Source: Planctomycetota bacterium
GTDB taxonomy: Bacteria > Planctomycetota > UBA1135 > UBA2386
Assembly: GCA_025459175.1 (NCBI GenBank)
Contig: JALORC010000081.1
Span: 1 to 33,415 of the forward strand
Length of the DNA: 33,415 nt
Direction: 5' to 3'
Below are positions 1 to 6,976 of this stretch, in pieces (position 1 is the stretch's first letter; each line of letters starts with the position of its first letter). The position numbers were made by a program, and so were the translations under genes. The notes under the pieces are model-generated. The model was not told where the DNA came from. It ran no database searches and saw nothing but the letters and a program-made list of their open reading frames with translations.

Positions 1-516
1 CCTGTTGCGCGAACGACCGACACTCATCCACGAAGCCGCGACAAGGCCAACCGCCAAGCCCATCATCCATCCGCGAGCAAAGAGCCCGTGAGGAAGGACG
101 CTCCACATCGAGTAACCTGAGTCGTGAGAGATGTCGGTGATGCGAGGCAGCGCGTGAGCATCACCACCGCCATCGATCGTCGCTGACGCAGATCCGATCG
201 CATCATGAAAGGTATACACCTGCAGATCGTGGACTACGGGGCGGCCGCCGTAGTCGAAGGCGATTTGGATGCTCGCGTCATGCTCAGGGCAAACCACAGC
301 TGCTCCCTGACCACGTGGCACGATGTCGGGAGTCCAGGCCACGTCCTTTCCGGATTCAACGCGCACGACCAAAGTGCGAGAGGTCATGTTGCGAACGGTC
401 ACGCCGATGCCTCTTGGAGCGAGGGACAAGCCTCCGATGACCAGGGCAGTCAGCAAAAGGGCCAGTGTGCCCCAAGCACTATCAGCCGCGGTCAAAGTGC
501 CTGGCTGGTATGTCAT
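1..516 (-). CDS. Cassette 3 membrane protein, internal start (partial, alternative reading)
   Basis: This is the alternative independent gene of the third cassette. It starts at an ATG 15 nt past the attC cut point, at almost the same offset at which the cassette 2 gene starts after its own attC. It shares the frame of the longer ORF from 930. The protein begins with a short polar stretch, then a membrane helix (residues about 14-32), then a soluble region rich in beta-type residues, and another hydrophobic helix near the window edge. No family is recognised and no stop is in the window. Whether it is made from this ATG or only as a fusion cannot be decided from sequence. Confidence 0.4.
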   Translation of the reverse strand, partial: MTYQPGTLTAADSAWGTLALLLTALVIGGLSLAPRGIGVTVRNMTSRTLVVRVESGKDVAWTPDIVPRGQGAAVVCPEHDASIQIAFDYGGRPVVHDLQVYTFHDAIGSASATIDGGGDAHALPRITDISHDSGYSMWSVLPHGLFARGWMMGLAVGLVAASWMSVGRSRNR

Positions 517-930
517 GGCCGATCTGCCCAACGTCTTTGCCGATGAGCCGCGAGCGCCGCTGCGGCGCTCGCCGGCTGCATGGCCTTGTTGGGCAGATCC
601 GCAAAAGCAAGCAGTGCTCACTGCGGTCGCCCCAAGAATCAGTCCGAGCACCGCGAACAAGTAGCCCACGTTTGGGAAGTAGAACGCCTCTCGAATACTA
701 CTCATAACACCGCTTGCACACCCCACGACGAAGCCACCTGCCAGGAAGAGCCCTAAGGAGCGCCGCTTGCGCAATGCTCCCAGGACAATGGGAGTCGAGC
801 CAGCATACAAGGCGAGGATGAATAGGCTGAACACCCTATAGCGGTCGTACAGCATCGCAGTAGCGATGCTTAGGAACGCTCCTCCGGCTACAGCTTGGGC
901 TATCGATGCCATGCTAGTCCGATGCGACAT
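1..930 (-). CDS. Cassette membrane-protein ORF reading through attC (partial)
   Basis: I translated an uninterrupted minus-strand frame from ATG at 930 to the window edge, 310 codons with no stop. Residues 1-110 hold four likely membrane helices (about 8-26, 33-50, 57-73 and 90-108). Residues 113-135 are the translation of an attC site. A second Met at residue 139 lies just past the attC, followed by another helix (152-170), a soluble part and a last helix near the edge. The ATG at 930 is a few bases inside cassette 2, as is usual for cassette genes; I see no strong ribosome site. The function is not recognised. The ORF looks like two cassette genes joined because cassette 2 lacks its own stop. 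The 3' end lies outside the window. Confidence 0.65.
   Translation of the reverse strand, partial: MSHRTSMASIAQAVAGGAFLSIATAMLYDRYRVFSLFILALYAGSTPIVLGALRKRRSLGLFLAGGFVVGCASGVMSSIREAFYFPNVGYLFAVLGLILGATAVSTACFCGSAQQGHAAGERRSGARGSSAKTLGRSAMTYQPGTLTAADSAWGTLALLLTALVIGGLSLAPRGIGVTVRNMTSRTLVVRVESGKDVAWTPDIVPRGQGAAVVCPEHDASIQIAFDYGGRPVVHDLQVYTFHDAIGSASATIDGGGDAHALPRITDISHDSGYSMWSVLPHGLFARGWMMGLAVGLVAASWMSVGRSRNR
526..594 (-). other. attC: attC recombination site B (cassette 2 / cassette 3)
   Basis: On the minus strand the site starts with the R'' core GCCCAAC (594-588) and ends with the R' core GTTGGGC (532-526). The outer arms GATCTGCCCAAC (521-532) and GTTGGGCAGATC (588-599) are perfect inverted repeats. 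Inside, TGCAGCCG pairs with CGGCTCA leaving one extrahelical C, the asymmetry that orients attC sites, and a long GC stem (GCGAGCGCCG / CGGCGCTCGC) closes the hairpin. The expected cut lies between 532 and 531. The length of 69 bp is typical. The orientation matches the direction of the cassette genes. Confidence 0.9.
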
Positions 931-936
931 GCTTCT

Positions 937-1008
937 GCCCAACGTCTTTGACGCTCAGCCACCGGCGCCGCTTGGGGCGCCGGTCGGCTGCTGCGTCTTG
1001 TTAGCTGC
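937..1008 (-). other. attC: attC recombination site A (cassette 1 / cassette 2)
   Basis: On the minus strand, R'' GCAGCTAAC (1008-1000) and R' GTTGGGC (943-937) bracket a hairpin with stem ACCGGCGCC / GGCGCCGGT and L-box pairing that leaves an extra base. The two cores do not match each other, because R' comes from the next cassette. R'' instead matches GTTAGCTGC at 2040-2032, the start of the same cassette, as expected for a circle inserted by an integron integrase. The TAA stop of the upstream gene lies inside R''. Confidence 0.88.
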
Positions 1009-2005
1009 CCGCTCCGTCGCGGCGCGGAAGCCCAACCTTGAGACCCTTAAGCTCAGATCGCAATGCCGACTCCAAGTCCTTAATTTTCTTGTACACGAGG
1101 CACCTCTGGGCGCGCACGTCAAACTTGAGGTGAGCTGCATCTTTGACCAACAGCACGGTTGGACGGCCACAGCCCCAAGCATAGCCTACCTCTAAATAGA
1201 CATTGGGATTCGCGTCAGAGAGGTCGGCAACAACAAGAGTTGCACTTTCAATCCGTGAACGGACCCACTCCATCACGTCGCCAGTGAACGTCGAGAGGTC
1301 CGCCCGCTCGCACAGATACCCAGCGTCGTTTACCGCGCTCTGGATGCCGTAGTGAAACACGTCATCCATGGAGTCGGCGGATGGCATAGCCACGAACACA
1401 TGCGGCTTGCTCTTGGAGTCGTACCCTACTGACCGAAGGCGCTCGTTAGCAATCGAAGGCTCCCGCGCGGACGGAGAGTGCCCCGCATCTTGAGGTAGCA
1501 GAGTCGCCAGGAGGCCTTTTAGTCTCTTGGCACGTCCAGCGTTTGCCTCAACGATGGTCACCCTGCGCAACGCTGCTGGGCAGTCGCCACTCCGAATCGC
1601 ATCTAGCAGTCCGGCGACTTCGGCCTCAAATGACTCTCGCTCATCCAATCCGTAGCCCGGTCCGTGAATGGTCAATGCAACGTGCTCGGCGCGTGGAGCC
1701 TCACCAGCAAGGGCTTCGAGCACTCTGCGACCGAACCTGCGAATTTCACGATAGCCAAACTCGTGTAGTGGTCCGACGCCAACCAGCAGCACCGACGAAC
1801 AAGCAACTGCTTTCTGAGAGGGGGTAAAGTAGAAGCCAACCTTTGAAGGTAGACGCACAGTGATTCCAGGATCATGCTCCGCGAGGCGGCCAACAACGAC
1901 GCGGTCTAGGCCGTACAGTGAGTCCGCGTATTTGAGAGCCAAGACGTCGGCGTCGAGCCGAAGTGCGTCACCCTGGCTAACGACTATGGCAACAGGTGAT
2001 GGCAT
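1001..2005 (-). CDS. Cassette-borne macro-like / deoxyribosyltransferase-like (TIR-like) protein, putative defence effector
   Basis: The product is 334 aa. Residues 1-170 resemble the macro/leucine-aminopeptidase-N-type domain often fused to bacterial immune effectors (a DVLALKYAD strand near the N-terminus and a HGPGYGLDERE segment around residue 114). Residues about 200-320 match the nucleoside 2-deoxyribosyltransferase-like/TIR-like fold: HVFVAMP at its start, then CERAD, VADLSDANPNVYLEVGYAWG with the conserved Asp, Asn and Glu, and a late FDVRAQR segment. Such domains hydrolyse or sense nucleotides in known defence proteins; that role here is inference. The gene fills one 1097-bp cassette (2039-943) and its TAA stop is embedded in the attC. 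ATG at 2005 is 35 nt from the cassette start. Codon use is less GC-biased than in the flanking chromosome, which fits transfer. Confidence 0.85.
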   Translation of the reverse strand: MPSPVAIVVSQGDALRLDADVLALKYADSLYGLDRVVVGRLAEHDPGITVRLPSKVGFYFTPSQKAVACSSVLLVGVGPLHEFGYREIRRFGRRVLEALAGEAPRAEHVALTIHGPGYGLDERESFEAEVAGLLDAIRSGDCPAALRRVTIVEANAGRAKRLKGLLATLLPQDAGHSPSAREPSIANERLRSVGYDSKSKPHVFVAMPSADSMDDVFHYGIQSAVNDAGYLCERADLSTFTGDVMEWVRSRIESATLVVADLSDANPNVYLEVGYAWGCGRPTVLLVKDAAHLKFDVRAQRCLVYKKIKDLESALRSELKGLKVGLPRRDGAGS

Positions 2006-2031
2006 GGATTCGATGAGCGGCGGATTGAGGA

Positions 2032-2046
2032 GCAGCTAACTAGACT
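2032..2046 (-). other. Cassette array boundary core site (attI-like or half attC)
   Basis: The minus strand reads CTAGTTAGCTGC here. GTTAGCTGC is the exact complement of the R'' of attC A, so this is the insertion point of cassette 1. No matching R'' or L-boxes are visible on the promoter-proximal side, so it is not a full attC. It could be an attI end (a run GTTTTGATCAAGT precedes the core) or a secondary site. No integrase gene lies between here and 3147. Confidence 0.6.
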
Positions 2047-2517
2047 TGATCAAAACCGCGTAGCGGAGCGCTCACGGTCAGCAGACCGCCGATCCTACAC
2101 TTCCACGCCGGCATCACCGCAAGGCCAACTCCCACAACACTTGCGCGCGCCACCCACCCCACTTACCGGATCGCCGGCCCCGCCTATCCGCAGACGCCCC
2201 GGCAAGACGGCCCCCGCCGGCCCCCCCCGCCGCAGCCGTCCGAACACGCCGAGCCCGCGCCAGCGCGCCACACCTCACTGCAGCCGGCAGGCCACGCAGA
2301 AGCGCCCACCGAACGGGTCGGCGCTCGTCGGCAGCAGCAGCAGCAGCAGCGCCGCACGGCCGGCTCCCACATTCGCTGCTACGCAGCTGGCGTAGGCGGG
2401 AACAGTCAGCGCCCGGCCAGCCCACATCTGGCCGTACGCCACACCCGCACCGGCGCTGCCGCGCCGCCGCGCGCGTCCCTCGCCCGCGCACAGGCAGCCC
2501 CAACCACCCACCAACCG
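2041..2517. other. Non-coding region, 477 nt
   Basis: No convincing gene is seen. Open frames here are rich in Arg, Ala and Gly with no domain-like pattern. There is a CAG/GCA trinucleotide run at 2331-2350, a small hairpin (CGGTC/GACCG, 2073-2086) and, on the minus strand, a weak CCGC-tac-GCGG-TTTT element (2066-2052) that could end transcripts coming from the TPR gene. The expected position of an integron integrase is empty. Confidence 0.5.
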
Positions 2518-3147
2518 TCAGTTCTTGACGTTGGCGAGGTTGTAGACCGCGTCCTGGTCGTTCGGATCGATCGCCAGCGCCTTCGCGAAGCAGCCGCGCG
2601 CGTCACCGAGCTTCCACAGACACACACCGCGGTTGTTCCACGTCTGCGCGTCGTTCGGCTCGATCTCGCAGGTGTGCCGGAAGCAGTCCTCGGCCTCCGT
2701 GAACTGCTGCTGCCCGAACAGCACCATGCCCAGGTTGAACCAACCCTCGGCGTTGGTGCCGTCGTTGGCGAGCACCGTGTTGAACGCGTTGATCGCCCCG
2801 ACGTCGTCGCCGGTCAGGTAGCGCACGAAGCCGAGCTGCATCTGGTACTCGGGCTCGCCCGGCGAGAACGTCGCCGCGGCCTCGAGGTGCGGCAGCGCCT
2901 CGCTGTAGGCGGCCTGCGACAGCCAGGCCTCGGCGGCCGTGCGGTGGATCTCGGCCAGCTTGATGCCGAGCTCACCGAGGCTCTGGCGCACGATCGCCTT
3001 GTTCTGCTCGGCCATCGGCTCGACCACGAGCGGCGGCACCTGGGCGTCGCGCACGTCGCGGATGCGCGTCGGGATCGTGGCGAAACCGGTGCGCTGGGAA
3101 GTCGCCGGCGTCACCGTCGGCGTGATCGTCTTGGTCATCGTCGTCAT
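2518..3147 (-). CDS. TPR-repeat protein
   Basis: The product is 209 aa. After a Thr-rich N-terminus, residues about 75-205 form four tetratricopeptide repeats with typical W/LG/Y/A/F/P spacing (AEGWFNLGMVLF and AQTWNNRGVCLWKLGD units). TPRs mediate protein-protein contacts and no catalytic motif is visible. ATG at 3147 is chosen because GGAGAGGAG lies 5-6 nt upstream on the minus strand; the same frame stays open further upstream inside the next gene but reads as Arg/Ala-rich noise. It lies 35 nt downstream of the glycosyltransferase-TPR gene and is probably co-transcribed. No signal peptide is seen, so it is probably cytoplasmic. Confidence 0.85.
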   Translation of the reverse strand: MTTMTKTITPTVTPATSQRTGFATIPTRIRDVRDAQVPPLVVEPMAEQNKAIVRQSLGELGIKLAEIHRTAAEAWLSQAAYSEALPHLEAAATFSPGEPEYQMQLGFVRYLTGDDVGAINAFNTVLANDGTNAEGWFNLGMVLFGQQQFTEAEDCFRHTCEIEPNDAQTWNNRGVCLWKLGDARGCFAKALAIDPNDQDAVYNLANVKN

Positions 3148-3182
3148 CTGTCTTTCTCCTCTCCAGGGGAATGTCACGGCCG

Positions 3183-5654
3183 TCACATCGCGGCCAGGAT
3201 CTCGTTCATCGCCGCCGCTTCGTGTTCGAGGCAACGCGCCTCGAGCAACTGGACGGCTCGTCGGCCCATGCGCTTGGCTGCGGCCGTCTGGCCGAGTCGA
3301 TGCAGCAGGAGCGTGGTCTGTTGGCAGGCGCCCGGGGAATCCGGGTACACCGCCAGGAACTCGGTCAGCACTTGCAGGGCGCGCTGGTGGTCGCCGCGTT
3401 GCAGGCACAGCCGCGACAGCGCGAGCTGCGCCACCTCGTACGAAGGTTCCAGCGCGATCGCCTGCTCCAGCAGCCGCTGGGCGCGATCGAGCGCCCCGCG
3501 CTGTTGCCAGGCCTGGGCGATGCCGCACAGCGACACGTGCCCGGTGATGCCTTCCTGCACCGGCACCACCAGCACCTGGCCGCGATAGGCCAGGCAGCGG
3601 CGATAGTGCAGGATCGCGTGATCGGAACGGCCCTCGGCCAGCGCCACGCTGGCCGCGAGGTAGTGCAGGTTCGGCGTCGGCACGAAGCGACGCAGCGCCA
3701 CGTCGAGCACCGCCCGGGCCCGCTCGTGGTCGCCGGTGCGCGCGGCCTCGAGCGCACACAGCGCGGCGACCTCGCCCGCGTACGGCAGCTCGCGCGGCAG
3801 CGTCGGCGGCCCGGCCAGGATCAGCTCGAGGCAACGATCCAGCAGCCGGCGCGCATCGACGGACCGCCCCGGCACGCGCCGCAGGAAGTCGCCGTACTTG
3901 TAGTGCGTGTAGATGTCGTCCGGCGCGAGCTGCATCTGCTTGATGAACAGGCGCTCGTTGCGTTCGTTCTTGCCGCGCCGGTCCATGACCTCGTCGCGAT
4001 AGCCGTGGTGTTCGACCTCGACGTCGCCGCTGTGCAGCACGAGCCCCAGCGGCCCGCCGATGCGCTGCAGGCTCGGCGTCACCTGCTCGTGGATGATGTT
4101 CTGGTAGCCGACGCCCGGCAGGTTGCGGAACAGGCGCACCATCATCACGCCGAGCGTCTTGCCGTGGCCGTAGACGTTGACGAAGTGCAGGTGGTAGCCG
4201 AGCACTTCCGGCCGACGCACCAGTTCGCGAATGCGTTCACAGCCGCCCGGCTGCACGAACTCGTCGGCATCGAGCACCAGGATCCAGTCGCCGGTAGCGG
4301 CGGCGAGACCGAGGTTGCGCGGCGTCGAGAAGTCGTCGTCCCACTTCGTGTGCAGCACCTTGGCGCCGAACGACTCGGCGATCGCCACCGTGCGATCGGT
4401 CGAACCGGTGTCGACCAGCACGATCTCGTCGACCGCGTCGCGCACGCACGCGAGGCACTCCGGCAGGAAGCGCTCCTCGTCGCGCGCGATCATGCACAGC
4501 GAGATGCGCGGCTCCCGACCGAGCCACGGCGCTGCCGGGCCGGGCCCGGCCTCCGTCGTCTCGGCCGCCGCGGCAGGAGCCACCAGCGAGTTCTGCACCG
4601 GCGACCAACGTTCGATCAGTTCGCGGGCCTCGGCGGCGAACGCGCCCGGCGCCTCGGCGACCGCCGGCGGCGACACGAAGTCGACGTCGACGAGCTCGGC
4701 GCTCGGCAGCTTGCTGTCGAGCCGCATCGAGTACTCCTCGAGCGCCACCGGCGTGTTCGCCAGCGCCTCCGGCAGCGGACCGACCAGCAGCACGTCGTGC
4801 CGCGGCAGCATCAGACCGCTCAGATCACCACTGGCAGCGCGCACGCGCTCGCGACCGGGCGCCACCGGCCCGACGCACGCGCGCGCCGCGAGCGTCGCGA
4901 ACGCCTCGGCCCCGGGCTCGGTGCCGCCGCGCACGAACCAGACCACTTCACCGCGCGCCTCGGCGATGGCACGGTTCCACTGCGTGCACTCGCGCACCCC
5001 CCGACCGACGACGACCTCCCAGTCGCCCGGCAGGAACGTGCGCACGACCGCTTCGGTGCGCGCTCGCGCCGCGGCGTCGCCGCCGGCGATCAGCACCGAA
5101 CCGGCCAGCGTGCGCGCCTTCTGACCGACCAGCCACCACCGCGACGGCGGCGTGCCGGTCAGCCATTCGAGCGGCAGCAGGCCGCCGCGGAACAACCCCG
5201 CCGCCAGCTGCGGCCCGAACTCCTGCGCGCCGCTCGGCACCCCGATCACGTCCTGGATCCACAGCCCCGCCGCCTGCGCCGCCACCAGCACCCGCCGCAA
5301 CGGCAGGAACTGCGACGGATCGTCGGTGCTGCCGGCCGGATCGAACGAGCCGGGCCGCCCCTCGACGCACAGGCGCAGCATGGTCGCGCCCTGCACGTTG
5401 TCGACATCGAGCAACAGCACGCCGCCGTCGATCAACCGCCCGGTGATCGCCGCCAGCGTGCTCTCGATGCGACCGAGGCTCTCGGTGTACGCGTTGACCT
5501 CGACCAGGTCGAACGTCGCGGCCCCCGGGGCGTCCAGCAGGCGCTCCCGCTCGCGCGGCAGCACCAGCGGCGACCGCGCCACGGGCACGAGGCTGCCCCA
5601 GGCCCGCACGGGCCCGAGAAAGCCGATCGGCAGCGAGTTCTCGATTCGCGTCAT
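3183..5654 (-). CDS. Family 2 glycosyltransferase with C-terminal TPR region
   Basis: The product is 823 aa from ATG 5654; a GTG at 5693 would add 13 residues and neither start has a well-spaced ribosome site. A GT-A (GT2) domain begins near residue 384 (RISLCMIARDEERFLPEC), with VDTGSTDRT and the metal/nucleotide-sugar motif LDADEF about 75 residues later. The C-terminal 250 residues are TPR-like helical pairs. The N-terminal half has a methyltransferase-like stretch (GGVLLLDVDNVQGATML) and a second, weak GT2-like stretch (GDWEVVVGRG, ECTQWNRAIAEARGEVVWF), so it may be a worn multi-domain enzyme. It probably transfers sugar to surface glycan or protein in the cytoplasm; the substrate is unknown. 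It is divergent from the biotin ligase gene. Confidence 0.85.
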   Translation of the reverse strand: MTRIENSLPIGFLGPVRAWGSLVPVARSPLVLPRERERLLDAPGAATFDLVEVNAYTESLGRIESTLAAITGRLIDGGVLLLDVDNVQGATMLRLCVEGRPGSFDPAGSTDDPSQFLPLRRVLVAAQAAGLWIQDVIGVPSGAQEFGPQLAAGLFRGGLLPLEWLTGTPPSRWWLVGQKARTLAGSVLIAGGDAAARARTEAVVRTFLPGDWEVVVGRGVRECTQWNRAIAEARGEVVWFVRGGTEPGAEAFATLAARACVGPVAPGRERVRAASGDLSGLMLPRHDVLLVGPLPEALANTPVALEEYSMRLDSKLPSAELVDVDFVSPPAVAEAPGAFAAEARELIERWSPVQNSLVAPAAAAETTEAGPGPAAPWLGREPRISLCMIARDEERFLPECLACVRDAVDEIVLVDTGSTDRTVAIAESFGAKVLHTKWDDDFSTPRNLGLAAATGDWILVLDADEFVQPGGCERIRELVRRPEVLGYHLHFVNVYGHGKTLGVMMVRLFRNLPGVGYQNIIHEQVTPSLQRIGGPLGLVLHSGDVEVEHHGYRDEVMDRRGKNERNERLFIKQMQLAPDDIYTHYKYGDFLRRVPGRSVDARRLLDRCLELILAGPPTLPRELPYAGEVAALCALEAARTGDHERARAVLDVALRRFVPTPNLHYLAASVALAEGRSDHAILHYRRCLAYRGQVLVVPVQEGITGHVSLCGIAQAWQQRGALDRAQRLLEQAIALEPSYEVAQLALSRLCLQRGDHQRALQVLTEFLAVYPDSPGACQQTTLLLHRLGQTAAAKRMGRRAVQLLEARCLEHEAAAMNEILAAM

Positions 5655-5762
5655 TCCTTTGCCTGGGTGGACCCCACCGTCCAACGCTTCCACACCATCG
5701 GCACGACTGGTGCCGGAACTTCAGTCGGCCATGATGTCGGCCGTTCCCGACCGCCCTCGCCG

Positions 5763-6509
5763 ATGCTCACCGCCCCCCAGCTCGAGACGCTGCTCGCCCA
5801 GCGCACCCGCTTCCGCCGTCTGCTGCACGTGACGTCGTGCACTTCGACACAAGACCTGGCCGCTGCCGAGCCTCGGGACGGCGACGCGGTGTTCTGGGCC
5901 GACCACCAGACCAAGGGCCGCGGCCGCCAGCAGCGCGAATGGCACGACGAGCCGGGCGCCGATCTCGCGGTCACGTTCCGCCTGCGACTGGCACTGCCCC
6001 AACCGCTGGCGCTGCCGGCGGCGCTGCCGCTCGCGGTGTTGCAGGCCTGCGAACCGCTGCTCGGCCGGCCGCTGCGGGTCAAATGGCCCAACGACCTGTT
6101 CCTCGACGGCCGCAAGCTGTGCGGTGTGCTGATCGACGCCGGGTTCGCGGGCCCCGACTCCTACCTGATCGGCGTCGGCGTCAACTGCAACCGCGTGCGC
6201 TTCCCGCCCGACCTCGAGACGATCGCGACCTCGCTGGCGGCGGCCAGTGGCCACCTGGTCGATCGCGGCGCGCTGTTGTTGGCGATCGCCGAACGACTGC
6301 ACACGATGCTCGACCAGCTGGTGGCCAGACGGCATGGCGAGCTCGAGGCGCTGTTCCGCGACCGACTCGGACTGTTCGGCCGCCGCGTGGTCGTCGACGT
6401 CGGCGGGGCCCAGGTCGGCGTGCTGACCGGCCTCGACTTCCAGCAGCTGACGCTCGATGGCGGGCGCAGCTGGCCGCTGGCGATCGTGCGCTCGATCCGC
6501 GCCGAGTGA
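5763..6509 (+). CDS. birA: Biotin-[acetyl-CoA-carboxylase] ligase
   Basis: The product is 248 aa. It activates biotin to biotinyl-AMP and attaches it to the carrier protein of acetyl-CoA carboxylase. Visible motifs are STQD at residues 28-31, the adenylate loop KGRGRQQREW (51-60), KWPND (107-111), the catalytic-lysine segment GRKLCGVLI (116-124) and GVGVNCN. A short C-terminal SH3-like domain follows (GRRVVVDVGGAQVGVLTGLD). There is no N-terminal winged helix, so this is a ligase-only group I form, not a repressor. ATG at 5763 is chosen because homology-like sequence starts soon after; upstream frame extension is non-coding shadow. The pseudopilin gene follows on the same strand after 56 nt. 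Confidence 0.93.
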   Translation: MLTAPQLETLLAQRTRFRRLLHVTSCTSTQDLAAAEPRDGDAVFWADHQTKGRGRQQREWHDEPGADLAVTFRLRLALPQPLALPAALPLAVLQACEPLLGRPLRVKWPNDLFLDGRKLCGVLIDAGFAGPDSYLIGVGVNCNRVRFPPDLETIATSLAAASGHLVDRGALLLAIAERLHTMLDQLVARRHGELEALFRDRLGLFGRRVVVDVGGAQVGVLTGLDFQQLTLDGGRSWPLAIVRSIRAE

Positions 6510-6565
6510 GGCGGCACCGGCCGGAGCGGAAGAAGCGACCTGGCCCGCTCGTCGATCGGGTTCGA

Positions 6566-6970
6566 ATGAGACCGACACCGAACCCTCGCCGCCGACAGCG
6601 CGGCTTCACCCTCGTCGAGATCATGGTGGTGGTGATGATCCTCGGCCTGCTGGCGACGATGGTCGTCAGCAACGTCTCCCAGCGCGCCGACGACGCGCGA
6701 CTGCAGAAGGCCGCCACCGACGTCAGGCTGCTCGCCGACGCCGTGCGCATGCACTACGTCAACCACTCGCGGCTGCCGTCGCTGGCACAACTGGCCGAAG
6801 CCGACGAACGCGGCCGGCGCGCAATCGAGCACCTGCCGCAGGACCCGTGGCATGCGGACTACGTGCTGCAAACGGGTGCGAAGCCGAACGACTTCGTGGT
6901 GCTGAGCGGCGGCCCCAACGGCACGCTCGGCGACGACGACGACATCCGCTCGTCGGACCCGCCGCGCTGA
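6566..6970 (+). CDS. GspG-type type II secretion pseudopilin
   Basis: The product is 134 aa. The short basic leader RRRQRG is followed by FTLVEIMVVVMILGLLATMV: prepilin peptidase would cut G13/F14 and Glu at mature position 5 is present. The single helix is followed by a small globular part ending in GGPNGTLGDDDDI, the acidic loop that binds calcium in GspG major pseudopilins. The length matches GspG. No other type II secretion genes are next to it, so it is an orphan here. A general pseudopilin or minor pilin is possible but GspG fits best. The gene converges with the next one, with only 6 nt between the stops. Confidence 0.88.
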   Translation: MRPTPNPRRRQRGFTLVEIMVVVMILGLLATMVVSNVSQRADDARLQKAATDVRLLADAVRMHYVNHSRLPSLAQLAEADERGRRAIEHLPQDPWHADYVLQTGAKPNDFVVLSGGPNGTLGDDDDIRSSDPPR

Positions 6971-6976
6971 CCCGCT

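Noticed and set aside
205..1195. Plus-strand open frames over the cassette array
   Set aside because: They run across attC hairpins in the wrong direction and are opposite better minus-strand genes.
2331..2350. CAG/GCA trinucleotide run
   Set aside because: Short and isolated; ordinary low-complexity sequence in a GC-rich spacer.
2114..2503. 129-codon minus-strand frame in the non-coding region
   Set aside because: Composition is Arg/Gly/Ala-rich, with no ribosome site and no domain-like features.
3148..3834. Upstream extension of the TPR gene frame
   Set aside because: It is Arg/Ala-rich, overlaps the glycosyltransferase gene, and a strong ribosome site sits right before ATG 3147.
3171..6509. 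Very long plus-strand open frame opposite the glycosyltransferase
   Set aside because: It reads as His/Arg/Gln-rich sequence without domains until the biotin ligase begins at 5763; it is an antisense shadow common in GC-rich DNA.
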